Shown here one piece after another: positions 25,470 to 37,409 of a stretch of DNA of 64,000 nt (positions are counted from its first letter, which is position 1; the number at the start of each line of letters is the position of its first letter). Origin of the DNA: Kryptolebias marmoratus (Eukaryota; Chordata; Actinopteri; Cyprinodontiformes; Rivulidae); NCBI RefSeq assembly GCF_001649575.2, contig NC_051438.1, positions 10,024,227 through 10,088,226 of the forward strand. Reading direction: 5' to 3'. Made by a program: the position numbers and the translations under genes. The notes beneath the pieces were generated by a model. It did no database searches, was not told where the DNA came from, and saw only the letters and a list, made by a program, of their open reading frames with translations.

Positions 25470-25683
25470 ATATTAGCGTTAGCCGTTGCAGAGGAATGTT
25501 TGCAAACTGGAGTACATGTTCGTGTGATCCACTGCAGGTTTTTCTGAGCTGCACCGCAGTGATGGAGGGGGTGTAACCTCGGGCCTCCAGGCTACGAACC
25601 TCAAATCATTCTCCTCCGTGCGTGAGCACGCTCACACACAGCCTCACGTAATCATGCCACCGATCCCCACCAGCGTAAACACT
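25470..25683 (+). repeat. Direct duplication, copy 2 (about 215 bp)
   Basis: Second copy of the 24275-24491 sequence about 1.2 kb away in the same orientation. The spacer contains further weakly related pieces: TGGACCAAATGTCACTGGGA at 24615, then TTGGCTCAAATTTCACTGGC near 25203, and CAGTGCTCTGGAATTACTGA near 24862 versus CTAGTGCTCAGGCATTATTG near 25256. The whole region may therefore be an old tandem duplication of about 1.2 kb or less. Confidence 0.8.
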
Positions 25684-27489
25684 CGTAAGGTGCAGCTGTT
25701 CTACTGTGTCTGATATTAAATGACAGGGTGACACGGTGTCCTGTAGGCCACCTGAGAGGTAGGCCGCTGCAATCTATTCTCCTCCGTGCCCAGAGGAACT
25801 TACTCAAGCAGAGAAGCAGTTATTTCCCCCACTCTGCTCTGCTCCCCACCAGTTTGCCTTCAAGTCAGCACCAGTTAGTAGTTTAGTCTCTCTCTGTGTG
25901 TGTGTGTGAGAATATGCATGCCTGTACAGCAGGCTAATTTTCAGCGCAAAGCGAAGCACTGCAGTGTGCTACAAGCATTCTCTGGGATATTGATGTGCTG
26001 CGTATTAGGCAGCAGACTGAATCGGCTCCGTGTGCTGTAAATATTCTATTGTCACTTTAATGCCTCTGTCAATGGCTTTGTCCAGGGTAATTCAGTCTGC
26101 TGGTGTTTCTGTCCTCCTGTAGCTTCCACCCAGCTAATCCTCTCACACACATCTGCACTCACTTCACACACGCACACTGAAACAGAGAAAATGAGGGGTG
26201 GAGAATAGAGACAGCGAGGGCACTCATACACACACATATGCACACTTACACACACGCGCACACTTCGCCTGGGGTTTTTTTTCTTGCCGTCACAGATGAT
26301 CAGGCCCAGTTCTGGCTTCAGCTCATCTCTGACCAGCCCTTGGTCCTGGAGCCAAACTGTTAAAAGACATTAAGTCAGCACAGAGACGCGCCACTGCTTC
26401 CTCTCTCTGCTAACCACAGGATACTAAAAGTGTGTGTGTGTGCGTGCCTCTGTGTGTGTGAGAGAGAGAGATGGAAACAGGGTAGTTGTGGGCTAAGATC
26501 TGCACACATATGTACCCAAATGAGTCCTTGCATGTGTGTGCAGTGCTCTCTCCTTGGTGAGGTCAGATAAAAAAAAAGGGGGGGGGGGATATTTGGAGCA
26601 GCCCTTCGGTCTCTCTTGGCACACCACATGCCTGTCGCAGCTCAGTGAACACACTGTGAAAAGCTTATGTAAATGACAAACCGCTCAGATGTGAAATCAG
26701 CTCTGTATTAAATTGTTTTGTTCCACTTGTCAGAGCTGATTAGTCCGAAAGCTCTCCAGAAGCTGCACAGGTATTGTGTTGATTGTCCTCGTGTAAGAGG
26801 ACGGGCAAAAAGAAGTCTATAGATCACCTCAGGAAGGAGCATCTGTGTAGGTAGCAGGGCGCAATTGCTCTGTGGAGTGTGATCACTATAGTCCGTTATC
26901 CCATGACAGATTAGTCTAGTGGATTCTGAAGATGCTGGACGGCCTCTCATAGATGCACACTGATTGAAATCTGCCCCCATATGTATCCAAATCCACTCCA
27001 CCTGTCGCTTAAAAAGAGGCCAAATTACAGGTTTTAATAATGTTAGTCTGCTTACTGGATGAAAAAAGTTGTCACGCTTGGAAAATGATCTGCAGATCAG
27101 ATACAGTGCACTTTAGATTTACTTAAACAGAATATGAAGACAGCGTAGTATATATCAAAAAGGAATGTTTTCGTGTTTTATTTTTGTTCCCTTAAACTTT
27201 GGCTTAATGTCTGGAAAATGTTAGACTTTTTTATTTTTAAAGATGGAGGTCAAAAGTTGGAAAGTTCTCTGTCATTCTAAAAGAAAAGAAAAACATTTCA
27301 GAAATAATTCAGAAGAAAAGATGGACAGGGTTTCACCTCTCTGTAAAAAGACTTAAGGAAAAAAAACTATTAAGGACAACATTTTTAAATATAATACTAG
27401 AGAAATTGTGTGTTATTATTATTATTAACTTAAAATATCCTTCACTGGACTGTGAAAAATATTTGAGATTTTATTTAATCTTTTTAACC
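25684..27489. other. No gene seen
   Basis: Several short TG/CA/AG tracts between 25890 and 26475, and an A9-G11 junction near 26570-26588. No coding signal. Confidence 0.45.
26430..26471 (+). repeat. (TG)n-(AG)n compound tract
   Basis: Two TG tracts separated by CGTGCC, passing into AG units. Confidence 0.9.
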
Positions 27490-28008
27490 TTAAAGGATCA
27501 GAGCTTCTACAGTGAGGTTTTGTAGAGCAGTTAATATCTTACCTGTTGTGGATAGCTCTTTGAATGACTTCCATTTGGAGAAATATTGATTAGTTCTGAC
27601 TGACAGATGAGCTAATGGCTAGTCTGAGCGGAGCTAAGACCAAAGTGGATTTCTGCTGTTTTAAAACAACTCCAATCTGAAAAATAAACAAAACAAATTA
27701 CATTAATAAACCAGTAATTTATTAACCTTTACATCATAGTCAGATTAACATGACAGTTAGGAAGTGTTATGGGTAGCTGCTGCTGCCAGTGTTTGCGCTC
27801 GCAAATCACGTAATTGCGTTATATGAAAATGACAGGAATGTACAAGTTTATAAACTAGCTTCAATCAGACATTAGCTCACCAGTTTAATCAGAATTCAAC
27901 TCTGTTTCCTCAAACTGAGGTCGTTTAGAGAGCTATCTAGAACAGGTAAGACAATAACTGCTCATATTTTTTTCCACAGAACTGAAAAGATCTGAACTAT
28001 CACTTTAA
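27490..28008 (+). mobile_element. Family B foldback MITE, copy 4
   Basis: Begins TTAAAGGATCAGAGC and ends GATCTGAACTATCACTTTAA, so TTAA is present at both edges. It contains TATCTTACCTGTTGTGGATA on the left and the inverted block TATCTAGAACAGGTAAGACA on the right, and the shared GCTAATGGCTAGTCTGAG interior. Confidence 0.8.
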
Positions 28009-28914
28009 CTTTGCAGTTGGACAGTAGTAGTAGGAGGTTTTACTGGTCACCGTGAAACAGCTCCAAGTTCTGAAGGAGCCTGTTGTTTCTGTATGACAAA
28101 CGTTACAGACGTCTAAAAATTGTTGCAGAAAGTAAGACCATTTAAACCTTTTTAAAGCCAACGTATCACCCTGGAATCTCAAGGCAGCTGAATGTAAACG
28201 TGAGAGGTGCCTTGGGAAGAACACTCAGACCTAAGTTTTCTTATCAAATACTGGTTTATGTGTTTGTCTTTTTTTACTGCGGTTACAAAATGTCCAGCCA
28301 GACTTTGAAATGCTTCTATAGGCTGCTTGTAAATGCTTGCAGGATGAATACGGGTCAATAAGTCTAAGCCAAAACCTCGTTTCTTATGAACAAAAAAAGT
28401 AATTTCAAAAGATGTGAGCCTTGGTATGCACAGTGTAAAGATCATTTTATTAACTAAAGTTGACCCTTCTCTGCCTTTTGCCCCTCTCCCACCCTGAGCT
28501 CCTTTTCTGTTCACTTTGGCCCAAAGAGGAAAAATGATCATCCAATTCAAGCACCTTATCCAAATACTGCAAATGAAATAAATATTTGACTCTGGCTTGT
28601 TAAAAAAAAAAAATTAAAACTTGTACTTCCTCTGTGTCTCAGGCTGTGAGCTTTAAGGTTTAATGAGAAAAAGGCTTGATCTCTTCTTCTGGTAATAAGT
28701 TTGACAGCTACACAGCTGAAAGCAGCAGATGCTAAACTCTTCTGTTTTCTCTTTCATTACACACTTATAACAACAATCCAAGCATGTCGGTTTCATATAA
28801 AATCATTCGGATTGCTTTGTGGTTCTGTATTGTTGTTTGATACATTTGTTGCTGTGGTCCTACAACAACTGGAAAGACTTTTGTTCCGATGATTTACACC
28901 AGAATACAAAGAAA
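28009..28914. other. No gene seen
   Basis: Intergenic sequence between a family B and a family A element. The 123-codon minus frame at 28179-28550 has no recognisable domain. Confidence 0.45.
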
Positions 28915-29250
28915 ATTAAAGGAGCGTTTCTTGGAGGAATGCATGACGCCCACCGCCCTGCATGCTAAAGTTCTGATCAAAGATCAGAAAACAGTGTGTT
29001 TTGGGGCTGATGCTCAAATGTTACGTCAAATGTTTGCTCAGTGTCTGTAAAACGGACTGAGTTATAGTCATTTAGTGTGCTTTCAAAGCTGATTAGTTGT
29101 GGAGGCCATCTTGAATAGAATTTGACTACAGAAGTTAATCAGTTGTACATGTACACGCATGATTACTTTCTGAGAATTTCAATAAAATCCATGTGGTTCA
29201 TGAGATATTTTGATAACAGACAGACACAAATGAACACAGCATTGACCATA
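28915..29250 (-). repeat. Family A repeat, single unit, inverted
   Basis: Begins AAAGGAGCGTTTCTTGGAGG, AATGCATGACGCC. It contains GTAAAACGGACTGAGTTATA, GTGGAGGCCATCTTGAATAG, and ends ATGTGGTTCATGAGATATTT TGATAACAGACAGAC. Confidence 0.7.
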
Positions 29251-29345
29251 AATACAATTTACACATCCTACGGGAACCAGACCAGCTTCCAGTGCAACTT
29301 TTAAGTCCAGCCCCCTCTTTGTAAATTAACAGGACTTTGCCATTG

Positions 29346-29347
<2 letters not shown>

Positions 29348-29392
<45 letters not shown>
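29348..29392 (+). repeat. (TA)n microsatellite
   Basis: About 22 uninterrupted TA units, about 100 bp beyond the family A unit at 28915-29250. Confidence 0.97.
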
Positions 29393-29393
<1 letters not shown>

Positions 29394-30504
29394 TACAGAC
29401 CGTTTCTTTCAAGTGTTGATGCTAGATGATTCAGATAGTTCTTACCTTGCTGTTTAAATGTAAATTTTTCCTATATGTTTAGCTGTTATTAGTTATTTCA
29501 TGCTGAAAATGAAATCATGTCGCACCATGACTGTGTGTGGGAGAGCGGCACGTCCCGAGTGAGCAGAACTACAACGTGGCAGCTCTCGTAGATGGGATCT
29601 CCTGGCTTTAATTCTCAACATTGTAACAAGGCTGAAATGCAAAGTCTAGATTTTATGTTACGGTTGATGGAAGACGCGCACACAGAGTCATTTACATGAT
29701 CGCTCACTTTTCCTGGCAGCAGGCAACGAATAAGAGCCTATTTGGAAAAATTCCCCTTATTTTTCCTTGAATACAATTTATTTATTTATTTATTTACAAC
29801 TAATTTTTTGTCCTCAGGAAAACTTGAAAACTACTGTCAGTGAACAAGTTCCACAAATGCAAGTTGAAACTCCACCACACAAAGACTACCGTCTTTGTCT
29901 ACATTAATGTCATTTTAAATGTTTAAACTTTTCATAAGCTATAGAGCCTTTTATTAGGAGTCCTTCACTTTAGCCGTAGGACCCAGGACCTAAACGGAGC
30001 TCTGGGAGAGATACTTTAGCTCCTAAAACAACCCTGACAGGCAGTTTGTTGTGCTGAATAACTGTGATTGGTTAAGCTTTTGTGTCACTTTTTTAAGCCA
30101 CAACATAAAAACTCGGTCTCCATGTCTGCTTCGAACAGCCGAGGAGACAAAGTGTGGTGGTCAGCTGAGCTAAAGAATGCATGAAGAGATGGAACAACAG
30201 TCACGATGAAAAAGCAGCAAAATAAAATAAAACCTGACCTTTAACCCCTGCTGGTTTTGGAGAGCTTATGTTCAAATTGAAAACACCCACAGTCTGTAGG
30301 AATGTATAACAATCAGTTTTACAGACCAGCTGAAGCCCTCTCAGTCTGACGGCCCTTTGGGAGCAGCTTTAGTTCAAGCATGACAGTCATGTCCTCCACT
30401 GAGGAGTCGTCTCCCACACTTAAACAGACTACATATCCTGATCTGCTGCGTTTCATGGACCACGCTGGAAATACAGAAGACCAAGGAAGTGTGTGTGTTC
30501 ATTT
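29393..30504. other. No gene seen
   Basis: Intergenic; a (TTTA)n tract at 29777-29796 is the only feature. Confidence 0.45.
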
Positions 30505-30825
30505 GTCTGCCTGTTAGCAAAATACTTCACAAACCACTGGACAGATTTTTACAAAACTCTCACAAAATTATCATTAGAATCAAATCTACGACTCGTTAAC
30601 TTTTGGACTCAATCCCATTCAATATAGACCCCAAAGGTAACTAAGTTTAGCAAACAGAAATATGGTTATAACTTTCAATTTTACAGATATGGAGCTACAA
30701 TTTGGAAGTAGCTGAGAGTCATTAACAGCACATTGCTTACAGGTTGCGCTAGATCTTTACTTAAAAGCTTGGCAAGCAAAGAGGTGGGCAAAATGCATTC
30801 CTTCAAGTAATATTATTCTTCGCTT
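30505..30825 (+). repeat. Family A repeat, single unit, forward
   Basis: Starts TGTTAGCAAAATACTTCACA, AACCACTGGACAGATTTTTA. It contains the GGTTATAAC...TTTTACAGATATGGAGCT and GTAGCTGAGAGTCATTAACA blocks and ends GCAAAATGCATTCCTTCAAG, the edge shared with other copies. Opposite orientation to the 28.9 kb copy. Confidence 0.7.
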
Positions 30826-31224
30826 GTATAAATAATGAGCAGAGCAATGAGTGAAAATATTCATGCATGTTCAAATCCTTCAAGCTTCCATCGTTGTTAG
30901 CTGAGCAGTGAGGTGGTCGTTGTATGTGGAACCACCCATGCAGTCTGAAGCAATGATAATAACATGTCTTTAGTTCTCAAGTTTGTTTGAAACAGACTAA
31001 AGCGAAGTATAAAATCATTCCATATTCTTTCTTGGAAATCAAAGCTGCCGTGTCCTCCTGACCCCAAAGGAAACAGACCATTTAGCTTACTAATGGCACA
31101 CAATTCAAAACCAATTTTCATAGTGTATTATTGGGATTTATCACCAATAATTACGTTTCAATACTTTGTCCTCTGCTACATTTGAGCACCACAGTGACAT
31201 GGTTTTGTTTTATTAGTCACAATT

Positions 31225-31450
31225 ATTTTCTAACTCCATCCAACTGGTTTTGATTTCTAAACCCAACCGAGCGGTTTTATTTCCCAAACCCAACCAGGAA
31301 GTGACAGAAGTGTTCCTGTAACCTGACGTCGTGATTAGGTGCAACCAAAATATTCTTTCATTTTGTGGTTGTGTGTAAAAACTGTGCCTTTTAGCCAGAA
31401 CCATTATGTTTTTCACCCTGACCAAGTGCTTTTAAGTCCTAAAACCAACC
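31225..31450 (+). repeat. Degenerate short tandem repeat, unit about 27 bp
   Basis: Variants of AAACCCAACCRAGYGGTTTT follow each other: CCATCCAACTGGTTTTGATT, AAACCCAACCGAGCGGTTTT, AAACCCAACCAGGAAGTGAC, then CCTGACCAAGTGCTTTTAAG and TAAAACCAACC. A related scrap, AACCAAACCATGATTTTTGT, is near 32066. The pattern resembles a dispersed fish repeat of CCTAACCAAGTGGTTTT units. Confidence 0.55.
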
Positions 31451-31744
31451 AAAAAGTAAAAAAAAGAAAAAAAAGAAAGAAAATGTGTTCACCATATGGC
31501 TTTATCTCACTGCCTAAAGGTAACACAGAAGTGCTGAACGACATTAGCAGTGTGTCCTGTTCCTTAAAGTACATTTGCATGACAACTACAGCCATTCCCC
31601 ACCTCCACCACCTTGAAGAGATCTCCTTTTTTAATGAGGTTGTGTGGAGTAGCTATGAACCATAAGTACCTTACTTGCAGTAGGCGGAAGACAGAGCATT
31701 CTAAGTTGGAAGAATCAGAGAGAAACTCTTACGGAGGAGTCTAA

Positions 31745-31985
31745 CAGGCAACTAAGGGGGTGTTTACACTACTCCAGTTTTTGTCTCAGTAGATTTTTTT
31801 CTGCGATTCAGCCATTAGAGCTGGATCGTGAACCCCATCACCACCAAAATTTAATCATTTGTTCTTTGTGACAATCTTAACATTTCCTGACAATTTCATC
31901 AAAATCCGCTCATTACTTTTTCAGTGATATTGTGCACAGACAAACAAACACCACTGAAAACAAACACCTCCTCGGCGAAGGTCAA
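31745..31985 (+). repeat. Dispersed repeat fragment
   Basis: Contains CCTGACAATTTCATCAAAAT then CCGCTCATTACTTTTTCAGTG and CAGACAAACAAACACC, ending ACCTCCTCGGCGAAGGTCA. This is the arrangement of a family common in fish genomes (ending CCTCCTTGGCGGAGGTAA in my memory). No coding capacity. Confidence 0.5.
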
Positions 31986-32779
31986 GTAGCATGCTATATA
32001 AGTGATTGCTATATTAAGTGTTATAAGCCTCTTCACTTTTTCTTGAGACATTTTTCATTTTTTTTAACCAAACCATGATTTTTGTTGCAACGCTAACTGC
32101 CTGCTGCTGCTAAAGTATCCTGGCTCTGACCTGCTAACAGTTCCTCTTTCTGTATTATTGGACTCGTACAGTAATCTGCTTATCTAATCAGATAAGAAGA
32201 AGACCAGATAGCCTTCTTTTTCAGAACCACTTCATTTTACAGTTTGTCATTTTGGGGACTAGATGAAACAAGCTGATCTGGTTTGTGGCGCGGGGTGCAT
32301 TCAGCAGCTTCAGGGCATGCAGTATGGATGCTGTCTGGCTGAAAGAATACCAACAATTTAAACAAGTGTCTCGTAAAAACCATGAGGTGCAAAAATAGTG
32401 GATTTGCCTAAACCGATGGGAAATTTTTACATTTCCGTTGTTAGCTTGACTTCTCCAGGAGAGCTTTACCCTGATTCTGCAGGTAAGATACTGCCACCTC
32501 ATAAGTACTCCACACATCCTTTAATGAAATCAGCTTAATAGGAATTTGTAAACTGAAAATACTTAATTTTTTTCTGAGGTGAAAATGCTCACGTGTTGTA
32601 TTTGAGTAACAAATGGCTTATATTATCATTTAGTTCCTATGTGTGCAGTACTTGCTGTTTACATAACGTCACCACTGATTGCATCTAAAGGTGTGAACAA
32701 ACAGTTTATAATGTATCATTTTGATGACTTGTTGAACGGTTCACATAGTGTAGGTAACATATGTAATATGTTTAATCTA

Positions 32780-32872
32780 ACTTGAATGGACTTGTTATTT
32801 TGCTGTATAGTGCCCTGAGACAACTTTTGTTGCAAATTGGCACTATATGAATAAATAAAATGAATTGAAAGA
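32780..32872 (+). repeat. 3' tail of an L2-type LINE or LINE-mobilised SINE
   Basis: GTATAGTGCCCTGAGACAAC then TTTTGTTGCAAATTGGCACT ATATGAATAAATAAAATGAATTG is close to the conserved 3' end of fish L2-type retroposons (..GGCGCTATATAAATAAAATTGAATTG). Only the tail is recognisable. Confidence 0.6.
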
Positions 32873-35542
32873 GAATTCTTTTCAGAGAAGACCAAGACTC
32901 CTCATACTGCAGATAATACAGCATGACTTTATGATAAACAGCCTGGCTGCTAAAGTGGCCAGCTTGTAGTCCAGTTCTGTCACCCACTGAATACATTTTA
33001 TTATTTATTTATGAAACAAACAAAAAAAAGTGACAAAAGGAGACTTTAAATTCTGAAGTTCTCTATTAAGTAGGGACGGGAGAGTATTTTCAGATTTCCA
33101 AAACAACACTTGCAGACTATTAAAAGAAGAGGTGATGCAACACGGTGGTAAACAAATCTCATATCCTAACCATTTCCAAACAAGCTGCTGGTATTAAATT
33201 CAAAACGAGGAGATATCTGAGGGGGGAAAACAGCTTCAAGTTAAATATTTTTAGATAAAAACAAAATTTACTGGGTGTGGAGATGATATTAGTGTGCATT
33301 TTATACAGTGTCTGAATATTTTAGAGACAGCATTAAACATCTTCATCCTCCCTCTCTTTCTTACTCACACAAACAGCCCAGGTGCCATTGTATCTTGAGT
33401 TCTGAGCTGGGAAAGTGGGGGGAAATTAGAGCGAAGGAGAAGGAGATGTAGGAGACATTGTTCGGGGGGTTGAGGCTGAGCGCGAGGAAGCAGGTCCTGT
33501 AGATGTGTGGGCAGAAACTAAAAGACAGGGAGGAAAAGAAAGAGCGGCAGTAAGGAGATTGCAGCAGTACGTCTGGAGGGCTCCCGGCATAAAGCAGGTC
33601 TTTGAAAAGGGCAGACAAAGAGAAAAGGTCTCGGCCAAATACCTGAAAGAATGTTGAGAGGAAAGAGGAGCGCGGCCAGGGGGAGATAAGGCAGTTAGCC
33701 GCACACCGAGGCAGCTCCTGTGTCATTGGATCGGGTTACCCCGGCGCTCATGTGTGTCTTCGCATGTGCTCGCCTGCGCGCCGGACCATCTGAGGTCGAG
33801 GCCGACATTCCAGAGTGGTCTACCTCCGTTCACGGTCCACTGAGGTCACTGACAAAACTGCGATGGGCGAGGTCGTGTGTGGCGCCTGCTGGGCGAGCCC
33901 AGGTTGGTGCGACAGGACCTGGGACCACAGACTTGAACCACATCGTCAGGTCAGAGTCCAGGGCCGAAGAAGGACAACCATCGGGCCTGAAAAGATTTTC
34001 AGTTCCCGCATGTCTTTTTTTTATTTTTTAAAAGCTCTTCTCCAGATCTTCAAAGCATCTTAAGATGAGAGCCTGCTTTGAAAGTGATTTCAAGACTGGG
34101 CTTTATCTGCGTGTGGGAAATCACCCTCTAGCTATTTTGCGAGCTTAGGTATCTTTCAATAGGCTGACAGAGCCTTAGGATAAAGAGCTCTTCTGAGCTA
34201 CAGTAGCAGCAGCCCAAAATGAGGTTCTAACCAGCTCCTGCTGGCGTCGGCGTGACAACGGCAACAAATCTTTTAGGATATTAGAAGTGGATAATATGAG
34301 TATCGAAACAAATCTAAGCAGTTATTAGTTGTGATTGAGGTCTGATAGCAATTAGTCTCGCTCCGCCACACAGCCTGACTCCTCTAATGATGTCATTGGC
34401 CTTGTCACCTCCCAGAGGTCAAAGTGTCCATGTTAAACCATGCGTAATGGTTCCGTGTTTAGACTACAAGGGTCTGTCCGACTAAATGGTGATGGATCAC
34501 TTCTTTTCTTTTTTTTTTTCCTGTGCTGGTGGTGTGTGTTGCATCAGATGATATGGTCCTCAACATGATATGCATTTGATTAAATCAATACTCCAAGGAA
34601 ATGTGTAGTGGGCTCAATTTCAGTTCAATAACACGAGCGGTTCGAGTTTACGTGCGCATAAGTCCATCTGTCTGCGTACGCTCGAGGGGCACATGCGACA
34701 CAGGGACTAACGAACAAGGACGGTGTGTTTGTTTGCAATATGCCTTTTGAAATGAGGTCATCAAGAGAAATGGCGTTCCTCTGCAGAGGTTTTCATGATC
34801 ATCTGAAACACAGAAATCTTTTCACTATCACTGATAACAGACTAGATGATTGTGTTCATTTAGTTCCCCTGGTTTCCAAATTATAAGGGGGAATGGAAAA
34901 TCACAGACATCTCAGCAGGCTCATGCATAAACCGAGAGTATGTGTTTCCATTTTCTCTGGGTTTATATTTGGTCAGCGATGAAGCACCAGCAGCTGCTGA
35001 CTGTATACCAACGATTAGAGACGTGAAAAATAGCGGCTCTAGGTGTGGAGTAAAATTATGAAACTCTTTCCAACCAAATGGCCACTGTTTGTTGTATGCC
35101 ACAGAGTGTTAGCGGGACAGGTGCTGCCTTTAGGCGGTGAACGATACCAAATGCATGCATGCTGTTCATCACACTTTTATAAACTGAGCTGAGAAGGAGA
35201 GGAATTTATACTTCATCTTTTTTTTATATATACCCGTTTCATATTTCCCCTCCTCCTTCCTTCTTCTACTCTTCCTCTCCTTCTGCCTCAGCCCGGCGGT
35301 GACCCATAGCCACCCCCAGTCCAATGACTGTTGCAGTTTGACGGTCATTAAAGGTGGTCAATTAACCAGAGGGCCCCGAGTCACTTTCATTAGATGACTT
35401 GTAAAAGGTCTATTTTGGTCTGGCTTTAAACAGAAACACAAGAGCGGGGCGCTCACTGTCTGGACCCTGAGTGCTCGGAGTTCTAGACACAGGATGGAGA
35501 CATGGGACAAAGAAAGCCCACCCTCCTTCAGGTCAAAGGTTT
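32873..35542. other. No gene seen
   Basis: Contains the CpG-rich patch at 33720-33990. The region 34070-35150 looks single-copy but has no coding signal I can identify. Confidence 0.45.
33720..33990. promoter_or_regulatory. Isolated CpG-rich patch in the gene-free flank
   Basis: CpG-dense sequence (CCGGCGCTC, TCGCCTGCGCGCCGG, GGTCGAGGCCGAC, GATGGGCGAGGTCG, GTGTGGCGCC) between divergent frames on the minus (33361-33726) and plus (33720-34031) strands. Neither frame resembles a known protein. Possibly an orphan promoter. Confidence 0.25.
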
Positions 35543-36716
35543 AAGGTGTCAGGAAACAATTTAAAAAATATATACCAGGTCATTACCAGCTTCTGAAATG
35601 ATTCAAATCTAACCTCAAGTGTACAAAACCATGCAACAGATTCTACCGTGTTATGTATTAAACAGAAATGAAGACAAAATTGAAAAGTTGTCAGTCGTTA
35701 ACCTGATGATTCAACGGTTTGTAGAACCACCTTTAGCAGCAATAACTTGAAGTAGTTGTATTCAGTTAGACTTTATCAAGCTTTCACATGGTTGTGGAGG
35801 AATTTTGGCCCACTCTTTTTTTACAGTGTTGCTTCAGCTCATTGAGGTTTGCAGACATTTGTTTCTGCACAGCTGTCTTAAGGCCCCACCACAGCATTTT
35901 AATCAGGAGGTCTTGTCTTTAACTGAACCACTGCAGCACCTTGATTCTGCTGTGTTTGGGATCTTTGTTCTGTTGCATCATGACCCAGTTTGCTCCTTCA
36001 GCTCTCAGACAGACGTCCACACATTTGTCTCCAGAGTCCTTCGGTCTGCAGAGGAGTTCATGGTCGACTCGATGACTGTAAGGTGTCCAGAACCTGTGGC
36101 TGTAAAGCAAAAACACCAAATCATCACCCCTCCACCACCGTGCTGATAGTTAGTATGAGGTGTTTGTGCCAATATGCTGAGCTCGGTTTTCATCAAACAT
36201 GTCTCGAATGTGTAAATAATCTTTCTCTCTGTAGAACGATGAACCCCAAATAGTTTGGAAATGACCTTTGACCCTTCCCAGACTGATGGGCAGCAACAGT
36301 TGCTTCTCTAAGGTCAGTGCTGATGTCTTTCTTCCTTGGCATTGTGTTAACACACACATATGCCCAAAACCAGCAAACTGCCAAAACTCCTGCTTTCGTA
36401 GAGATGATCACTCTGATGATGATCAATAATCAATACATTTGATCAGCAGCACCTGGAAGCTACTTTCCCTCCTTAATCCTACGGAAACAGCAAGAGTGAA
36501 CTTCATTTTTCCACAAAGTGCTTTCCTGTTTTGTTCTTGTCTTTGTTTATTCAATAACGACATGGTTAAAATCTGTTGTGCGTTTTATACACTCAAGGTT
36601 AGATTTGAACAATCGCTGAACCTGGTAAAGACCAGGTTTTTTGTTCAATTATATCCTGACACATAAAACCTTAGAATTAAAAGAGAGTGGAATTTCTGTT
36701 TCCCCACAACTGTGCA
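35543..36716 (-). mobile_element. Tc1-like DNA transposon relic with long terminal inverted repeats
   Basis: Minus-strand pieces match Tc1-type transposase: MPRKKDISTDLREA then VAAHQSGKG (start and helix-turn-helix region, about 36340 down to 36270), HGGGGVMIW and GHLTVIESTMNSS (about 36140 to 36050), and WVMMQQNKDPKH where the catalytic QDNDPKH motif belongs. Much of the middle of the protein is deleted and the catalytic Asp is lost, so this is a fossil. The ends at about 35543-35690 and 36530-36672 are inverted copies of each other: GTGTCAGGA, then a CCAGG...CCTGG-type block, then TTCAAATCTAACCT. That gives inverted repeats of roughly 140 bp. A second, truncated copy is at 46326-46797. Confidence 0.85.
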
Positions 36717-37356
36717 ATGAAAGGTTTAGGTCCTGAAAGTGAAAGAAAAAAAAACCTCCCGAGACCCATTTGTTTTGTTTTGTTATTTGTTTTTTGCTGA
36801 ACTGGAATCTGTTGGTATTTTTATAGGGACAAACTCAAATGGTGAAAAGAAAAAAAGAAGAGAAGAGGAAATAGCTCAACAGAGCACACAAAATGAGATC
36901 TCAAGGGGAGAAAGATGAAAAACAGAGCCATCTGCATGGAGGGTTGGCTCTCTTAAGACGGTCTGGTCTCATTTCAGTCCTCAGTATCACTCCTTTACAG
37001 TAAATCATACAAGATAGGTTTCCCCCCCCTCTGACTTAAGATTTTGCATGCACGTTATGCTTCTAGATGACCGCAAATGGTGTGTGCGAACGCAGACGCG
37101 AGTCCACCCGGAGGGGGAATGTTTTTCCCATTTCTGTAACATATCAGAGTGTGCGTGTCTGGTTTTAAGCAGAATGCGTCTCCCGGTCTCAGGCCTCTGG
37201 AGTCATCAGTCTGTGAAGGTCAAGTCTGATTCAGAAAGAGACAAGGCAGATTGGCATGGAAATGGAATCTGCTGTCTCTGTGCCAAACGTCCAGACTGAC
37301 TGACTGCCCTCAGCCTCTCATCACATCTAAGTCTATCCTCTCATCCCACCGTCCAC

Positions 37357-37409
37357 TCCTCCTCCTGCTCCTCCTCCTCCTCCTCATCTTCTTCTTCTTC
37401 TTCTTCTTC
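37357..37409 (+). repeat. (CTC)n-(CTT)n trinucleotide tract
   Basis: CTC units followed by CTT units; the leucine/phenylalanine-rich frame over it is an artifact. Confidence 0.93.

Larger units (their letters stand above)
30826..32779. other. Repeat-rich intergenic sequence, no gene seen
   Basis: Apart from the short tandem repeat (31225-31450) and the repeat fragment (31745-31985), nothing is recognisable. Confidence 0.45.

Noticed and set aside
33361..34031. Divergent frames of 121 and 103 codons
   Set aside because: No resemblance to known proteins and no splice or promoter support beyond CpG richness; kept only as a regulatory candidate.
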